Of a stretch of DNA of 64,000 bases, positions 1 through 6,560 are shown one piece after another. The position numbers and the translations under genes were made by a program. The stretch covers positions 1,612,001 to 1,676,000 of the forward strand of contig CBDDGS010000055.1 in NCBI GenBank assembly GCA_965227935.1. The letters run 5' to 3'. Each line of letters starts with the position of its first letter. Within the stretch, counting starts at the first letter, position 1. The notes under the pieces were generated by a model. That model was not told the DNA's origin and ran no database searches. It was given only the letters and a program-made list of their open reading frames with translations. This stretch comes from JAWPMT01 sp965227935 (GTDB lineage Bacteria; Bacteroidota; Bacteroidia; Cytophagales; Cyclobacteriaceae).

Positions 1-1
1 C

Positions 2-475
2 ATTTCGCTTTTCTATCAGGACCTTCAGCAGCTGGACTACGACCACTGGCCGGTCTTCAGTATTGTGGTCTGTATTTTGTCCGTTGTCTCTGCGTCCCTG
101 GGCAATGTGACCTCTGCAGCCAATCAGCAGGTGGGGATCCCCGTGCTCCAGGCCAATGCCTTCGGGATGATCTACGGGTCTGTGGCCATGAGTCTCATAG
201 CCTTCCTGTCGGGTACTGCCCCGGCTTTTGATTTCACTGCGCCCTATATCAGCTCGCTGCTGTACCTGTCGCTCTTTGGGAGCATTGCCGCATTCGGCTC
301 CTATCTCACGCTGATTGGCAGGATCGGCGCCGATCGGGCGGCTTACGTGTTGATTGTCATCCCCGTCATCGCGCTGTTCATCTCGGTATTGCTGGAGGAT
401 TATGCTTTCCGCGCCTATGCACTCATCGGGATGCTGCTGATTCTCGTGGGCAACCTGATCGTTTTGCGGAAGTAG
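2..475 (+). CDS. EamA/DMT-family transporter, C-terminal part (5' truncated by window)
   Basis: The reading frame is already open at base 2, so the gene begins before the window; an internal GTG at 65 is not a convincing start. About 157 residues are visible. They form repeated hydrophobic segments ending in a short basic tail (LRK), with the Gly/Ala-rich helices and the pattern ASLGNV...NAFGMIYG...YLSLFGSIAAFGSYL typical of the second EamA repeat of drug/metabolite-superfamily permeases. Family members are ten-helix inner-membrane exporters of metabolites or amino acids. The substrate cannot be told from the sequence. Call is by helix pattern and family resemblance, not by a diagnostic residue. 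Confidence 0.75.
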   Translation: MSLFYQDLQQLDYDHWPVFSIVVCILSVVSASLGNVTSAANQQVGIPVLQANAFGMIYGSVAMSLIAFLSGTAPAFDFTAPYISSLLYLSLFGSIAAFGSYLTLIGRIGADRAAYVLIVIPVIALFISVLLEDYAFRAYALIGMLLILVGNLIVLRK

Positions 476-507
476 ATTTTGGAGCAGCCACTGTACTGCT
501 TCTAGCT

Positions 508-645
508 ACTGGCATGCCGGCTCTCCGCTATAGCGCGGCCGCGCAGGCTCCCGCCGATTTTGAGTTCGAGCGCTGAATTGGCCCGACTCGATGCCATCAA
601 TTCCAAATTCAGAATTCAGAACTCAAAAATTCCCATGCCGGCTGC
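508..645 (-). repeat. dispersed intergenic repeat, copy 1
   Basis: Read on the minus strand, this stretch matches 5848-6000 on the plus strand. Shared blocks, in the same order, are AGCGGCA..C.GCAT, GGAATTTTTGAGTT, CTGAATTCTGAATTT, GAATTG.TGG and the long block CTCAAAAT-GGCGGGAGCCTGCG followed by TA-AGCGGAG and CCGG. The two copies are inverted relative to each other and both lie outside genes. Confidence 0.55.
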
Positions 646-813
646 CGCTGCGATCCGGGCTAGAGGGATAGGTAGTACCTCCGTCAGCTAAGGGAGCAAA
701 TTGAGAATTGAGAAATTGAAAATGGAGAATTCAAAATGGTTTACATATCGACCTGTCCACTTCTGTGCTGGGCACTCCTACCTTGTCACCAATTGTACGG
801 CCAAATACTTTCG

Positions 814-929
814 CGTCATCCAGAAGAAGGGCGATAGCCCGACTGAAGGATCTCTTTGACGCGCTTTAGAGAATTCTTCACGCCTTCGTCGAAGATTCTT
901 CCCGCCACTTCGTTCTGGTCTGAATGACG
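814..929. repeat. imperfect inverted repeat (hairpin element)
   Basis: The left end CGTCATCCAGAAGAAGG is complementary, with a small gap, to the right end TTCTGGTCTGAATGACG. The ends begin with a GTCATYC motif that also bounds the inner arms of the larger palindrome at 59624-59688. This suggests a small non-autonomous or REP-like element; no transposase is nearby. Confidence 0.35.
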
Positions 930-1109
930 AAGGCCCCCCCTTCACCTCTATACCTGCCAAATGTCTATCCTTGGCAATGACGGCGAAATAAGGCCCTCCC
1001 CTGCAATCAACATTCCTAAATCCAAAATCCAAAAAATCCCCCGCTTTCCACATAACTAATCAGCCCATTTTCTCGTGTAACAACACGACCCTCACACTGA
1101 ATTTTTTGC

Positions 1110-1970
1110 ATGATACTGGACCACAAAACACTGGATCTGTATGGTTCTCCAGCCTTCACCTGGGTTACGCTGAAGACCCCCAACAAGGAAACGCCTCCCA
1201 TACCTTCTGATGCCTGCTTTGCCTACATCGTCGATGGGGATGACCACATCCTCGCCGAGGACATTCGCGCCGAGGCCGGCAAGATGATTCTGTCCCTCTG
1301 TGGCTATGCCATGCAGGACATGATCTCCACACACAAAGAAGAGGAGGGCATGGTCAGCACGATCGTTGTCCACTTCCGTAAAGAGACCCTTCTCAGGATC
1401 TATGAAGAGAGCAAGCCCCCGCAATGGTCGGAACTGGAGACCCCTGTCGTCCGATACCTGGTGCAGGAGTCAGCGTCGATGCTTATCAGGCAATACTGCC
1501 AGGGACTCGTACACCTTTTTCGATATCCTGCAGCTGCCACGGAGGACATTTTGGTGCTGAAGCTGAAAGAGATCATTCTCTTGCTGCTGCAGACGGATTC
1601 TTCCTCCTACGTGCAGCAGATCGTCCGCAGCCTGTTTTCAGAGCGGAGCTTCACATTCCGGGAGATCATCGATGCCAATATCTGTGAGCCCTTCAGCCTG
1701 CCACGCCTCGCGGGTATGACGGGCCATAGCCTAACGTCTTTTAAGACGGAGTTCAAAAAACTCTATGGCACGACACCTGCCTCGTACATCATGGAGAAGC
1801 GGGTAGAAAAGGTCGCCGATCTGCTCAAAATGTCTGACATGAATGTGAGCGAAATAGGCTACAAATGCGGGTTTACAAGCCCGGCGCATCTGTCCCGGGC
1901 ATTCCGGGAGAAGTTCGATATGACCCCCTCCGAATACAGGCGCAAGTATGTGCCGGAGACTGCCGCCTGA
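1110..1970 (+). CDS. AraC-family transcriptional regulator
   Basis: The 286-residue protein ends in a typical AraC/XylS two-helix-turn-helix domain (about residues 185-280): the first recognition unit is LARLAGMTGHSLTSFKTEFK and the second is VSEIGYKCGFTSPAHLSRAF followed by FDMTPSEYRRKY. The N-terminal 180 residues probably sense a ligand but match no family I can name. ATG at 1110 follows a T-rich leader; a small dyad CGTGT-AACA-ACACG lies just upstream at 1074-1087. The gene is co-directional with the oxidoreductase operon that follows after 111 bases and may control it, which is inference from position only. Confidence 0.9.
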   Translation: MILDHKTLDLYGSPAFTWVTLKTPNKETPPIPSDACFAYIVDGDDHILAEDIRAEAGKMILSLCGYAMQDMISTHKEEEGMVSTIVVHFRKETLLRIYEESKPPQWSELETPVVRYLVQESASMLIRQYCQGLVHLFRYPAAATEDILVLKLKEIILLLLQTDSSSYVQQIVRSLFSERSFTFREIIDANICEPFSLPRLAGMTGHSLTSFKTEFKKLYGTTPASYIMEKRVEKVADLLKMSDMNVSEIGYKCGFTSPAHLSRAFREKFDMTPSEYRRKYVPETAA

Positions 1971-1985
1971 CGCTTTTTTATCGAA

Positions 1986-2001
1986 TTGACTTTTTAGTCA
2001 A
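1986..2001. promoter_or_regulatory. inverted repeat TTGACT-N4-AGTCAA
   Basis: Perfect 6-bp arms around TTTT, 15 bases after the AraC stop codon. There is no U-tract after it, so it is a weak terminator candidate. Together with the longer palindrome at 2023-2040 it may belong to the operator region of the downstream genes. Confidence 0.35.
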
Positions 2002-2022
2002 GTATCCTGACCTCTCAATCAA

Positions 2023-2040
2023 ATGCAACTGTAGTTGCAT
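2023..2040. promoter_or_regulatory. perfect palindrome ATGCAACT-GT-AGTTGCAT, candidate operator
   Basis: Eight-base arms are perfectly complementary around a two-base centre. The site lies 42 bases before the start of the 2082-3303 gene pair, where an operator would be expected. The symmetry fits a dimeric winged-helix repressor (MarR/HxlR/TetR type) better than an AraC protein, which usually binds direct repeats. The binding protein is unknown. Confidence 0.55.
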
Positions 2041-2081
2041 GGGCAATTTTGCTCGTATAAGAACGAAACGACTCAACAGAC

Positions 2082-2300
2082 ATGAGAATCCTTGTACTCA
2101 AGACGAACATCAACGACCGCAAAGACGAGGAACAAGTAAGGTCACTCTTCGACCAGCATCCATCCATCTATCAATGGACGGTCGATCGGGAGGATTGCGA
2201 CAAAGTCCTTCGCATAGAAGCCGCTGAAGACCTTTCCTACGATCACGTGATCACCCTCGTGCAGCAGAGCAACTATCAATGTGAAGAACTGACTTATTGA
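2082..2300 (+). CDS. small protein of unknown function, first gene of an oxidoreductase operon
   Basis: The 72-residue protein begins MRILVLKTNIND and has an alternating strand/helix pattern (beta MRILVLKT, helix DRKDEEQVRSLFDQ, beta SIYQWTVDRED, beta KVLRIEAAEDLSYDHVITLV) that resembles the ferredoxin-like fold of HMA/ACT-type small domains. It has no CxxC metal motif. It ends 4 bases before the next ATG at 2305, so the two genes are very likely cotranscribed and translationally coupled. I do not recognise a named family. Confidence 0.7.
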   Translation: MRILVLKTNINDRKDEEQVRSLFDQHPSIYQWTVDREDCDKVLRIEAAEDLSYDHVITLVQQSNYQCEELTY

Positions 2301-2304
2301 GACT

Positions 2305-3303
2305 ATGGCCACGATTACCACTCCCTCTAATATGTCTGCCGTCATCTGCGAGGCATACGGCAGCCCAGAAGTTTTGAAATACACAGAGGTATCCACTCCT
2401 CAGATCGGGCCGAAGGATGTACTTGTACGGGTGCACGCCACGACCGTAACAGCGGCAGATTTTCGTATCCGCAGCTTCACGATCCCAAAGAGTGTGTGGC
2501 TACCAGCTCGTCTTGCTTTGGGCGTCTTCCGGCCTCGCCAGTCAATATTGGGAGCCGAGCTGGCGGGAGATGTCGTGGCGGTGGGCTCGGAGGTGACCAA
2601 ATGGCAGGTGGGTCAGGCGGTCTTTGCCGCTACACTCGAAAACTTTGGGGGCTATGCCGGCTATGCCAGGCTTTCTCAGGATGGTACGATAGCACAAAAG
2701 CCCGATGAGATCACCTACGAAGAAGCGGCGGCTATTCCTGTTGGTGCGCGAACAGCCCTGCACTACTTGCGCAAGGCACTTGTAGGCCCGGGGCAGCGGC
2801 TGCTGATCTACGGAGCATCGGGAAGCGTCGGTACCTATGCCATCCAAATAGGCAAATACATCGGCGCCGAGGTGACAGCCGTCTGCAGTGGCGCAAACAT
2901 CGATATGGTCAAGTCACTCGGCGCCACCCACGCCATTGACTACACAGAAACTGGATGGCAGGAGCAACTTGGACGTTACGATGTCGTCATGGCCGCTGTG
3001 GATCATTGGTCCTTTCGTGAAGCCTATTCCTACATCGAGGAAGGGGGGTATTATCTGAATGTCACGGATCCGTTTGCCGGCCCCCGGGACCACTGGAGAG
3101 CACGCAAGGCCGGGGTCAATCTTATCATGGGTGAGAATATCTCCAAGCGGAGTGAGGATCTCGAGTACCTCGCGTGTCTGGCATCGAAAGGTGTCATCAA
3201 GCCCTTCATCGACAGGGAGTATGCCTTGCAGGACATCGTGAAGGCCCACCAGTATGTGGACAAAGGCCACAAGCGCGGCAACGTCGTGGTAAGGGTCCGC
3301 TAG
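2305..3303 (+). CDS. NAD(P)-dependent quinone oxidoreductase-like MDR dehydrogenase
   Basis: The 332-residue protein is a medium-chain dehydrogenase/reductase of the quinone-oxidoreductase branch. The GroES-like N-terminal domain carries GAELAGDVVAVGSEV, and the Rossmann domain has the nucleotide motif YGASGSVGTYAIQIGKYIGA near residue 168 and ends with KGHKRGNVVVRV. The catalytic zinc ligands of alcohol dehydrogenases are missing, as in zeta-crystallin relatives. It probably reduces a quinone or an alpha,beta-unsaturated carbonyl using NAD(P)H. A second start (MSAVICEAYGSPEVL, 27 bases downstream) is equally reasonable by family length. Confidence 0.92.
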   Translation: MATITTPSNMSAVICEAYGSPEVLKYTEVSTPQIGPKDVLVRVHATTVTAADFRIRSFTIPKSVWLPARLALGVFRPRQSILGAELAGDVVAVGSEVTKWQVGQAVFAATLENFGGYAGYARLSQDGTIAQKPDEITYEEAAAIPVGARTALHYLRKALVGPGQRLLIYGASGSVGTYAIQIGKYIGAEVTAVCSGANIDMVKSLGATHAIDYTETGWQEQLGRYDVVMAAVDHWSFREAYSYIEEGGYYLNVTDPFAGPRDHWRARKAGVNLIMGENISKRSEDLEYLACLASKGVIKPFIDREYALQDIVKAHQYVDKGHKRGNVVVRVR

Positions 3304-3407
3304 TACTCATATCCTTATGACGAGAGTCACCTTTCGAATAGGACTTTGGCACTTTCTTCTTTGATCGTTATGGTCGAAATTGGTCTTTAACAAAAAAGCT
3401 AGGACCG

Positions 3408-3836
3408 ATGACTGAAAGAGAGGCAATCAAGGAAATCGTTACCAAACTATTTATCTATACAGACTACCAGGAGTGGGACAAGTTGGAAGACGAGGTTTTC
3501 GCGCCGGAAGTCTTTCTGGACATGTCTTCCATGGGAGGGGAGCCGATGGATACTACGCCACAAGCCATCGCCGCCATGTGGAAGGAAGGCTTCAAAGGCC
3601 TGGATGCTGTCAATCACCTATCTGGTAACCACCTCGTCAAGCTGAGCGCTGACGGAGAAGCGGAGGCCTTCTGCTACGCGACCGCGACCCACTACAAGGA
3701 GTCCGCCACACAAGGCACTACCCGGGAATTTGTCGGTACGTACGACTTCAAACTCAAGCGCCTCGAGCACGGCTGGCGCATCTACCACTTCGTCTACGCA
3801 CTGAAGTACGCGACGGGGAACTTGGAATTGAGTTGA
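3408..3836 (+). CDS. SnoaL-like / NTF2-fold protein
   Basis: The 142-residue protein has the order of elements of the SnoaL-like fold: helices with EREAIKEIVTKLFIYTDYQEWDKLEDEVF, then AMWKEGFKGLDAVNHLSGNHLV and strands AEAFCYATATHY and TREFVGTYDFKLKRLEHGWRIYHFVY. Such proteins are cone-shaped cytoplasmic domains used as small isomerases, hydrolases or ligand binders; a catalytic residue cannot be named. It follows the oxidoreductase by 104 bases on the same strand and could belong to the same response. The 3' end runs directly into a repeat arm (from about 3830). Confidence 0.8.
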   Translation: MTEREAIKEIVTKLFIYTDYQEWDKLEDEVFAPEVFLDMSSMGGEPMDTTPQAIAAMWKEGFKGLDAVNHLSGNHLVKLSADGEAEAFCYATATHYKESATQGTTREFVGTYDFKLKRLEHGWRIYHFVYALKYATGNLELS

Positions 3837-3945
3837 GAGTGGATAGTGGAGAGTTTAGGGTTTTACAGTGGAGAGTTGGGGGTTGAAAAGTTGAGAGTGA
3901 AGAGTTAGGGTTTAGAGTTGATTGTGGAGAGTTTAGGGTTAGTGA
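3830..3945 (+). repeat. purine-rich repeat arm, left of the four-helix-bundle gene
   Basis: The stretch is built from variants of GAGTTGAGAGTGGA and GAGTTTAGGGTT, repeated several times with small gaps. A complementary copy lies at 4357-4396, so the four-helix-bundle gene sits between inverted arms. The arm overlaps the stop codon of the preceding gene. Confidence 0.6.
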
Positions 3946-3995
3946 TAGATGTAGCAAGGCAGATTACCTAAACTTGCCTCTAAGATCCTAGGAAT

Positions 3996-4349
3996 ATGCA
4001 TTCATTTGAAAAGTTGGAAGTATGGCAAAAGTCCCGATCGTTTGCTCAGGCTGTTTATGGCGGGACTAGCAATTTTCCAGAGCAAGAGCGATATGGATTG
4101 ACCAGCCAATTACGTAGATCTGCTATCTCCGTCAGCAGCAATATTGCTGAAGGCAGTTCGAGATTAAGTGGGAAAGACAAATCTAGATTTTACGAGATTG
4201 CATATGGTAGCTTAATCGAAGCTTTGAATCAGGTCATTCTTGCCAATGATTTGGGTTTTCTATCTGAAAGTGACTTGAATTCATTGCGAAAGGATATCGA
4301 TGAAATTAGTCGTATGCTTAGCGGATTGTACAAATCGGCGAGAACTTAG
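3996..4349 (+). CDS. four-helix-bundle protein (23S rRNA intervening-sequence / bAvd-type)
   Basis: The 117-residue protein shows the family signature in order: FEKLEVWQKSRSFAQAVY at the N-terminus, ERYGLTSQLRRSAISVSSNI, AEGSSRLSGKDKSRFYEIAYGS, then LIEALNQVILANDLGFLS and a C-terminal helix ending LSGLYKSAR. Members are small helical bundles found inside 23S rRNA intervening sequences, next to diversity-generating retroelements (Avd), or alone. No reverse transcriptase or rRNA is near, so this is a stand-alone copy. Its base composition is visibly more AT-rich than the neighbours, and it is bounded by inverted low-complexity arms, which suggests acquisition as a small unit. Confidence 0.93.
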   Translation: MHSFEKLEVWQKSRSFAQAVYGGTSNFPEQERYGLTSQLRRSAISVSSNIAEGSSRLSGKDKSRFYEIAYGSLIEALNQVILANDLGFLSESDLNSLRKDIDEISRMLSGLYKSART

Positions 4350-4356
4350 CCAGGTC

Positions 4357-4396
4357 GTTAAACTTTCAACCCTAAACACTCCACACTCAACTCCAA
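4357..4396 (-). repeat. repeat arm, right of the four-helix-bundle gene
   Basis: On the minus strand it reads GGAGTTGAGTGTGGA then GTGTTTAGGGTTGAAAG, a close match to the arm at 3830-3945. It ends one base before the ATG of the next gene, so it forms that gene's 5' leader. Confidence 0.55.
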
Positions 4397-4397
4397 G

Positions 4398-5666
4398 ATG
4401 TTTCAATCCACTGCTCCCCTTGCTGAACGAATGCGTCCCACTTCACTCGATGATCTGGTGGGGCAGGAGCATCTCGTGGGCGCGAATGGGATCCTGCGGA
4501 GGTCGATAAAGGCAGGGCGGATACCGTCGATGATCTTATGGGGGCCGCCGGGAACGGGAAAGACGACAATAGCGAACATCGTCGCCAATGAAGTGAAGAT
4601 GGCCTTTCATACATTGAGCGCCATCAGCGCCGGTGTGAAGGAGGTACGCGAGGTCATTGCCAAAGCCAGGCCTGGTAGCAAGACCATCCTCTTTATCGAC
4701 GAGATCCATCGATTCAATAAAGCTCAGCAGGATGCGCTCCTGGGTGCTGTCGAGAAAGGAGCGATCACACTGATAGGAGCAACCACGGAAAACCCGAGTT
4801 TCGAGGTCAACTCTGCCTTGCTATCACGGTGCCAGGTGTATACACTCAATCACCTGGAGAAAAAGCATCTACAGGAGATCGTCGAGCATGCTTTGACCAT
4901 GGACCATGATCTCAAAAAGCTGGACGTCACGCTGAAGGAGACGGAAGCACTCTTCAATCTCTCGGGTGGAGATGCCCGCAAAGTGCTGAACCTGCTGGAA
5001 CTGGTGATCAAGAATATTGAGGAGGAGGAAAAGGTCATCCTCAACGAGGCGGTCATCGATGTCGCCCAGCGGAAGACGGTTCTCTATGACAAAAAGGGTG
5101 AGATGCACTACGATGTCATCTCAGCGTTCATCAAGTCCATTCGGGGGAGTGACCCCAATGCGGCGGTGTACTACCTGGCGCGCATGATCGAAGGAGGTGA
5201 GGATGTGAAGTTCATTGCTCGGCGATTGGTGATCCTCGCTTCAGAGGACATCGGCAATGCCAATCCTACGGCGCTGGTTCTGGCCACTAATGCCTTTCAG
5301 GCGGTCAACATGATTGGCTATCCGGAGAGTCGGATCATCCTCAGCCAGTGTACTACCTATCTGGCAAGCTCGCCCAAGAGCAATGCCAGCTACATGGCGA
5401 TCAACAAGGCACAAGCGGAAGTGTCAAAGTCTGGTGACCTGCCAGTCCCGATGGCTATTCGCAATGCCCCGACGAAGCTGATGAAAGAGTCAGGCTATGG
5501 GAAGGGATACCAGTATGCCCACGACCATCCCGGGAACTTTGCTATGATGGACTTCCTGCCTGAAGAGATTGCGAATACAAAGTACTACGACCCGGGGCAG
5601 AATGCCCGGGAGGAGGAGCTGCGCAAGTTTCTACGAGCCCGCTGGAAGGAGAAGTATGGGTATTGA
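4398..5666 (+). CDS. rarA: replication-associated recombination protein A (AAA+ ATPase)
   Basis: The 422-residue protein matches RarA/MgsA in length and order: N-terminal LAERMRPTSLDDLVGQEHLVG, Walker A GPPGTGKTT, Walker B FIDEIHRFNKAQQDALL, sensor 1 IGATTENPSFEVNSALLSRC, and the C-terminal tetramerisation part with FIKSIRGSDPNAAVYYLARM and SYMAINKAQ. RarA acts at stalled replication forks with RecA and SSB. It has no obvious Shine-Dalgarno; its leader is the repeat arm of the preceding element, so insertion of that element probably replaced the native leader. Confidence 0.97.
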   Translation: MFQSTAPLAERMRPTSLDDLVGQEHLVGANGILRRSIKAGRIPSMILWGPPGTGKTTIANIVANEVKMAFHTLSAISAGVKEVREVIAKARPGSKTILFIDEIHRFNKAQQDALLGAVEKGAITLIGATTENPSFEVNSALLSRCQVYTLNHLEKKHLQEIVEHALTMDHDLKKLDVTLKETEALFNLSGGDARKVLNLLELVIKNIEEEEKVILNEAVIDVAQRKTVLYDKKGEMHYDVISAFIKSIRGSDPNAAVYYLARMIEGGEDVKFIARRLVILASEDIGNANPTALVLATNAFQAVNMIGYPESRIILSQCTTYLASSPKSNASYMAINKAQAEVSKSGDLPVPMAIRNAPTKLMKESGYGKGYQYAHDHPGNFAMMDFLPEEIANTKYYDPGQNAREEELRKFLRARWKEKYGY

Positions 5667-6026
5667 GTGTGGGTCCGCCTTCGCTAGCTACGGCGGACAA
5701 GCCCACCTTCGCTTAGGGCTACGGCGGACAAGTGTGAGTGCGGGGTGTTCTGCCGAGTTTCCAGCGCGATCGACTTTACTTATTTCACATCTCATTCGTT
5801 TGGTTTCGAAGCCACAGGCCGTGGCAAAATAGACCGGGGCGAAGCGGCATCCAGCATAGGAATTTTGAGTTTCAAATTGTCTGAATTCTGAATTTTTGAA
5901 TTGGTGGGATGTGTCGGAGCAATTCACAACTCACAACTCTGTACTCAAAATTGGCGGGAGCCTGCGGGGCTGAGATACAGCGGAGCACCGGGATGTCAGA
6001 GGAGGCAGAGGTCTGACAGCTCTCTC
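5667..6026. other. intergenic gap with repeats
   Basis: No gene is visible. It starts with a short direct repeat of CTACGGCGGACAAG (about 5689 and 5721, each preceded by CCTTCGCT) and then contains copy 2 of the dispersed repeat. The remaining bases look neutral. Confidence 0.55.
5848..6000 (+). repeat. dispersed intergenic repeat, copy 2
   Basis: This is the plus-strand copy of the element described at 508-645. It shares blocks GGAATTTTGAGTTT, CTGAATTCTGAATTT, GAATTGGTGG and CTCAAAATTGGCGGGAGCCT in the same order. It carries an extra AT-rich insertion between the last two blocks. Confidence 0.55.
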
Positions 6027-6437
6027 CTAGCTCAGGTAATTGGAAATGATATTGCCTTCGATGACGGCGGTCGCTTCGATCTCGATCAGTAAGCCATCGT
6101 CAATAAGCCGCGACACCTCGACCATGGATGTGGCCGGGCGGATGTCACCCAGGAACTCTGCGTGGGCGCGGCCAAACTCCTCCCAGTGGGAAATGTCCGT
6201 GACATACATGCGGGTGCGTACGACATCCTCGAGGCCGCTACCGAGCTTTGTGAGTGACTCGGAAATAATCTCGAGGCAGCGCTTGGCTTGCTCATAGGGA
6301 GTACCGAGGAAAGGTTTGCCGTCTTTGACGGGTGCAGTGCCGGAGACCTCAATGGTGTTGCCGACTTTGATGGCCCGGGAGTAACCTACGGTGGCTTCCC
6401 ATGGTGCGCCGGTGGAGAGATGGGATCTTTTGCTCAT
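6027..6437 (-). CDS. RidA/YjgF-family deaminase
   Basis: With the start at MSKRSHLSTGAPWEATVGYSRA the protein has 136 residues, the usual RidA length; an upstream ATG at 6488 would add an unlikely 17-residue extension. It has the family's VGYSRAIKVGNTIEVSGTAPV opening, the Arg substrate-anchor region DVVRTRMYVTDISHWEEFGRAH, and the C-terminal RPATSMVEVSRLIDDGLLIEIEATAV. RidA proteins hydrolyse reactive enamine/imine intermediates such as 2-aminoacrylate, or act in related catabolic steps. The last strand ends IEIEATAVIEG, with Glu where RidA proper has it. It stands alone between convergent and divergent neighbours. Confidence 0.92.
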   Translation of the reverse strand: MSKRSHLSTGAPWEATVGYSRAIKVGNTIEVSGTAPVKDGKPFLGTPYEQAKRCLEIISESLTKLGSGLEDVVRTRMYVTDISHWEEFGRAHAEFLGDIRPATSMVEVSRLIDDGLLIEIEATAVIEGNIISNYLS

Positions 6438-6560
6438 GATGTGAAATACGCGAAAAGTTAGATGATGTGAACGTCTCGCGCCGCTCATATTTCAAAAACT
6501 TGGTGGGGAGCGCATAATCTTTATTTTTGTCGCTTTGCGAAAAACCCAAGCCTACTACTC

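Larger units (their letters stand above)
476..1109. other. gene-poor gap with several repeat segments
   Basis: I see no credible gene in these 634 bases. They contain a copy of a dispersed repeat (about 508-645), a purine-rich low-complexity stretch built on AATTGAGAAATTGAAAATGG (about 698-740), an imperfect hairpin (814-929) and a small dyad before the AraC gene (1073-1088). The open frames on the minus strand have composition and content of chance frames. Confidence 0.6.

Noticed and set aside
1073..1088. Dyad TCGTGT-AACA-ACACGA before the AraC gene as an operator
   Set aside because: Arms are short and AraC proteins usually use direct repeats; kept only as a remark in the AraC entry.
3840..3945. 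TTTAGGG-like repeats resembling plant-type telomere sequence
   Set aside because: The units are imperfect, interspersed with GAGAGTGGA and matched by an inverted copy at 4357; this is a bacterial low-complexity arm, not a telomere.
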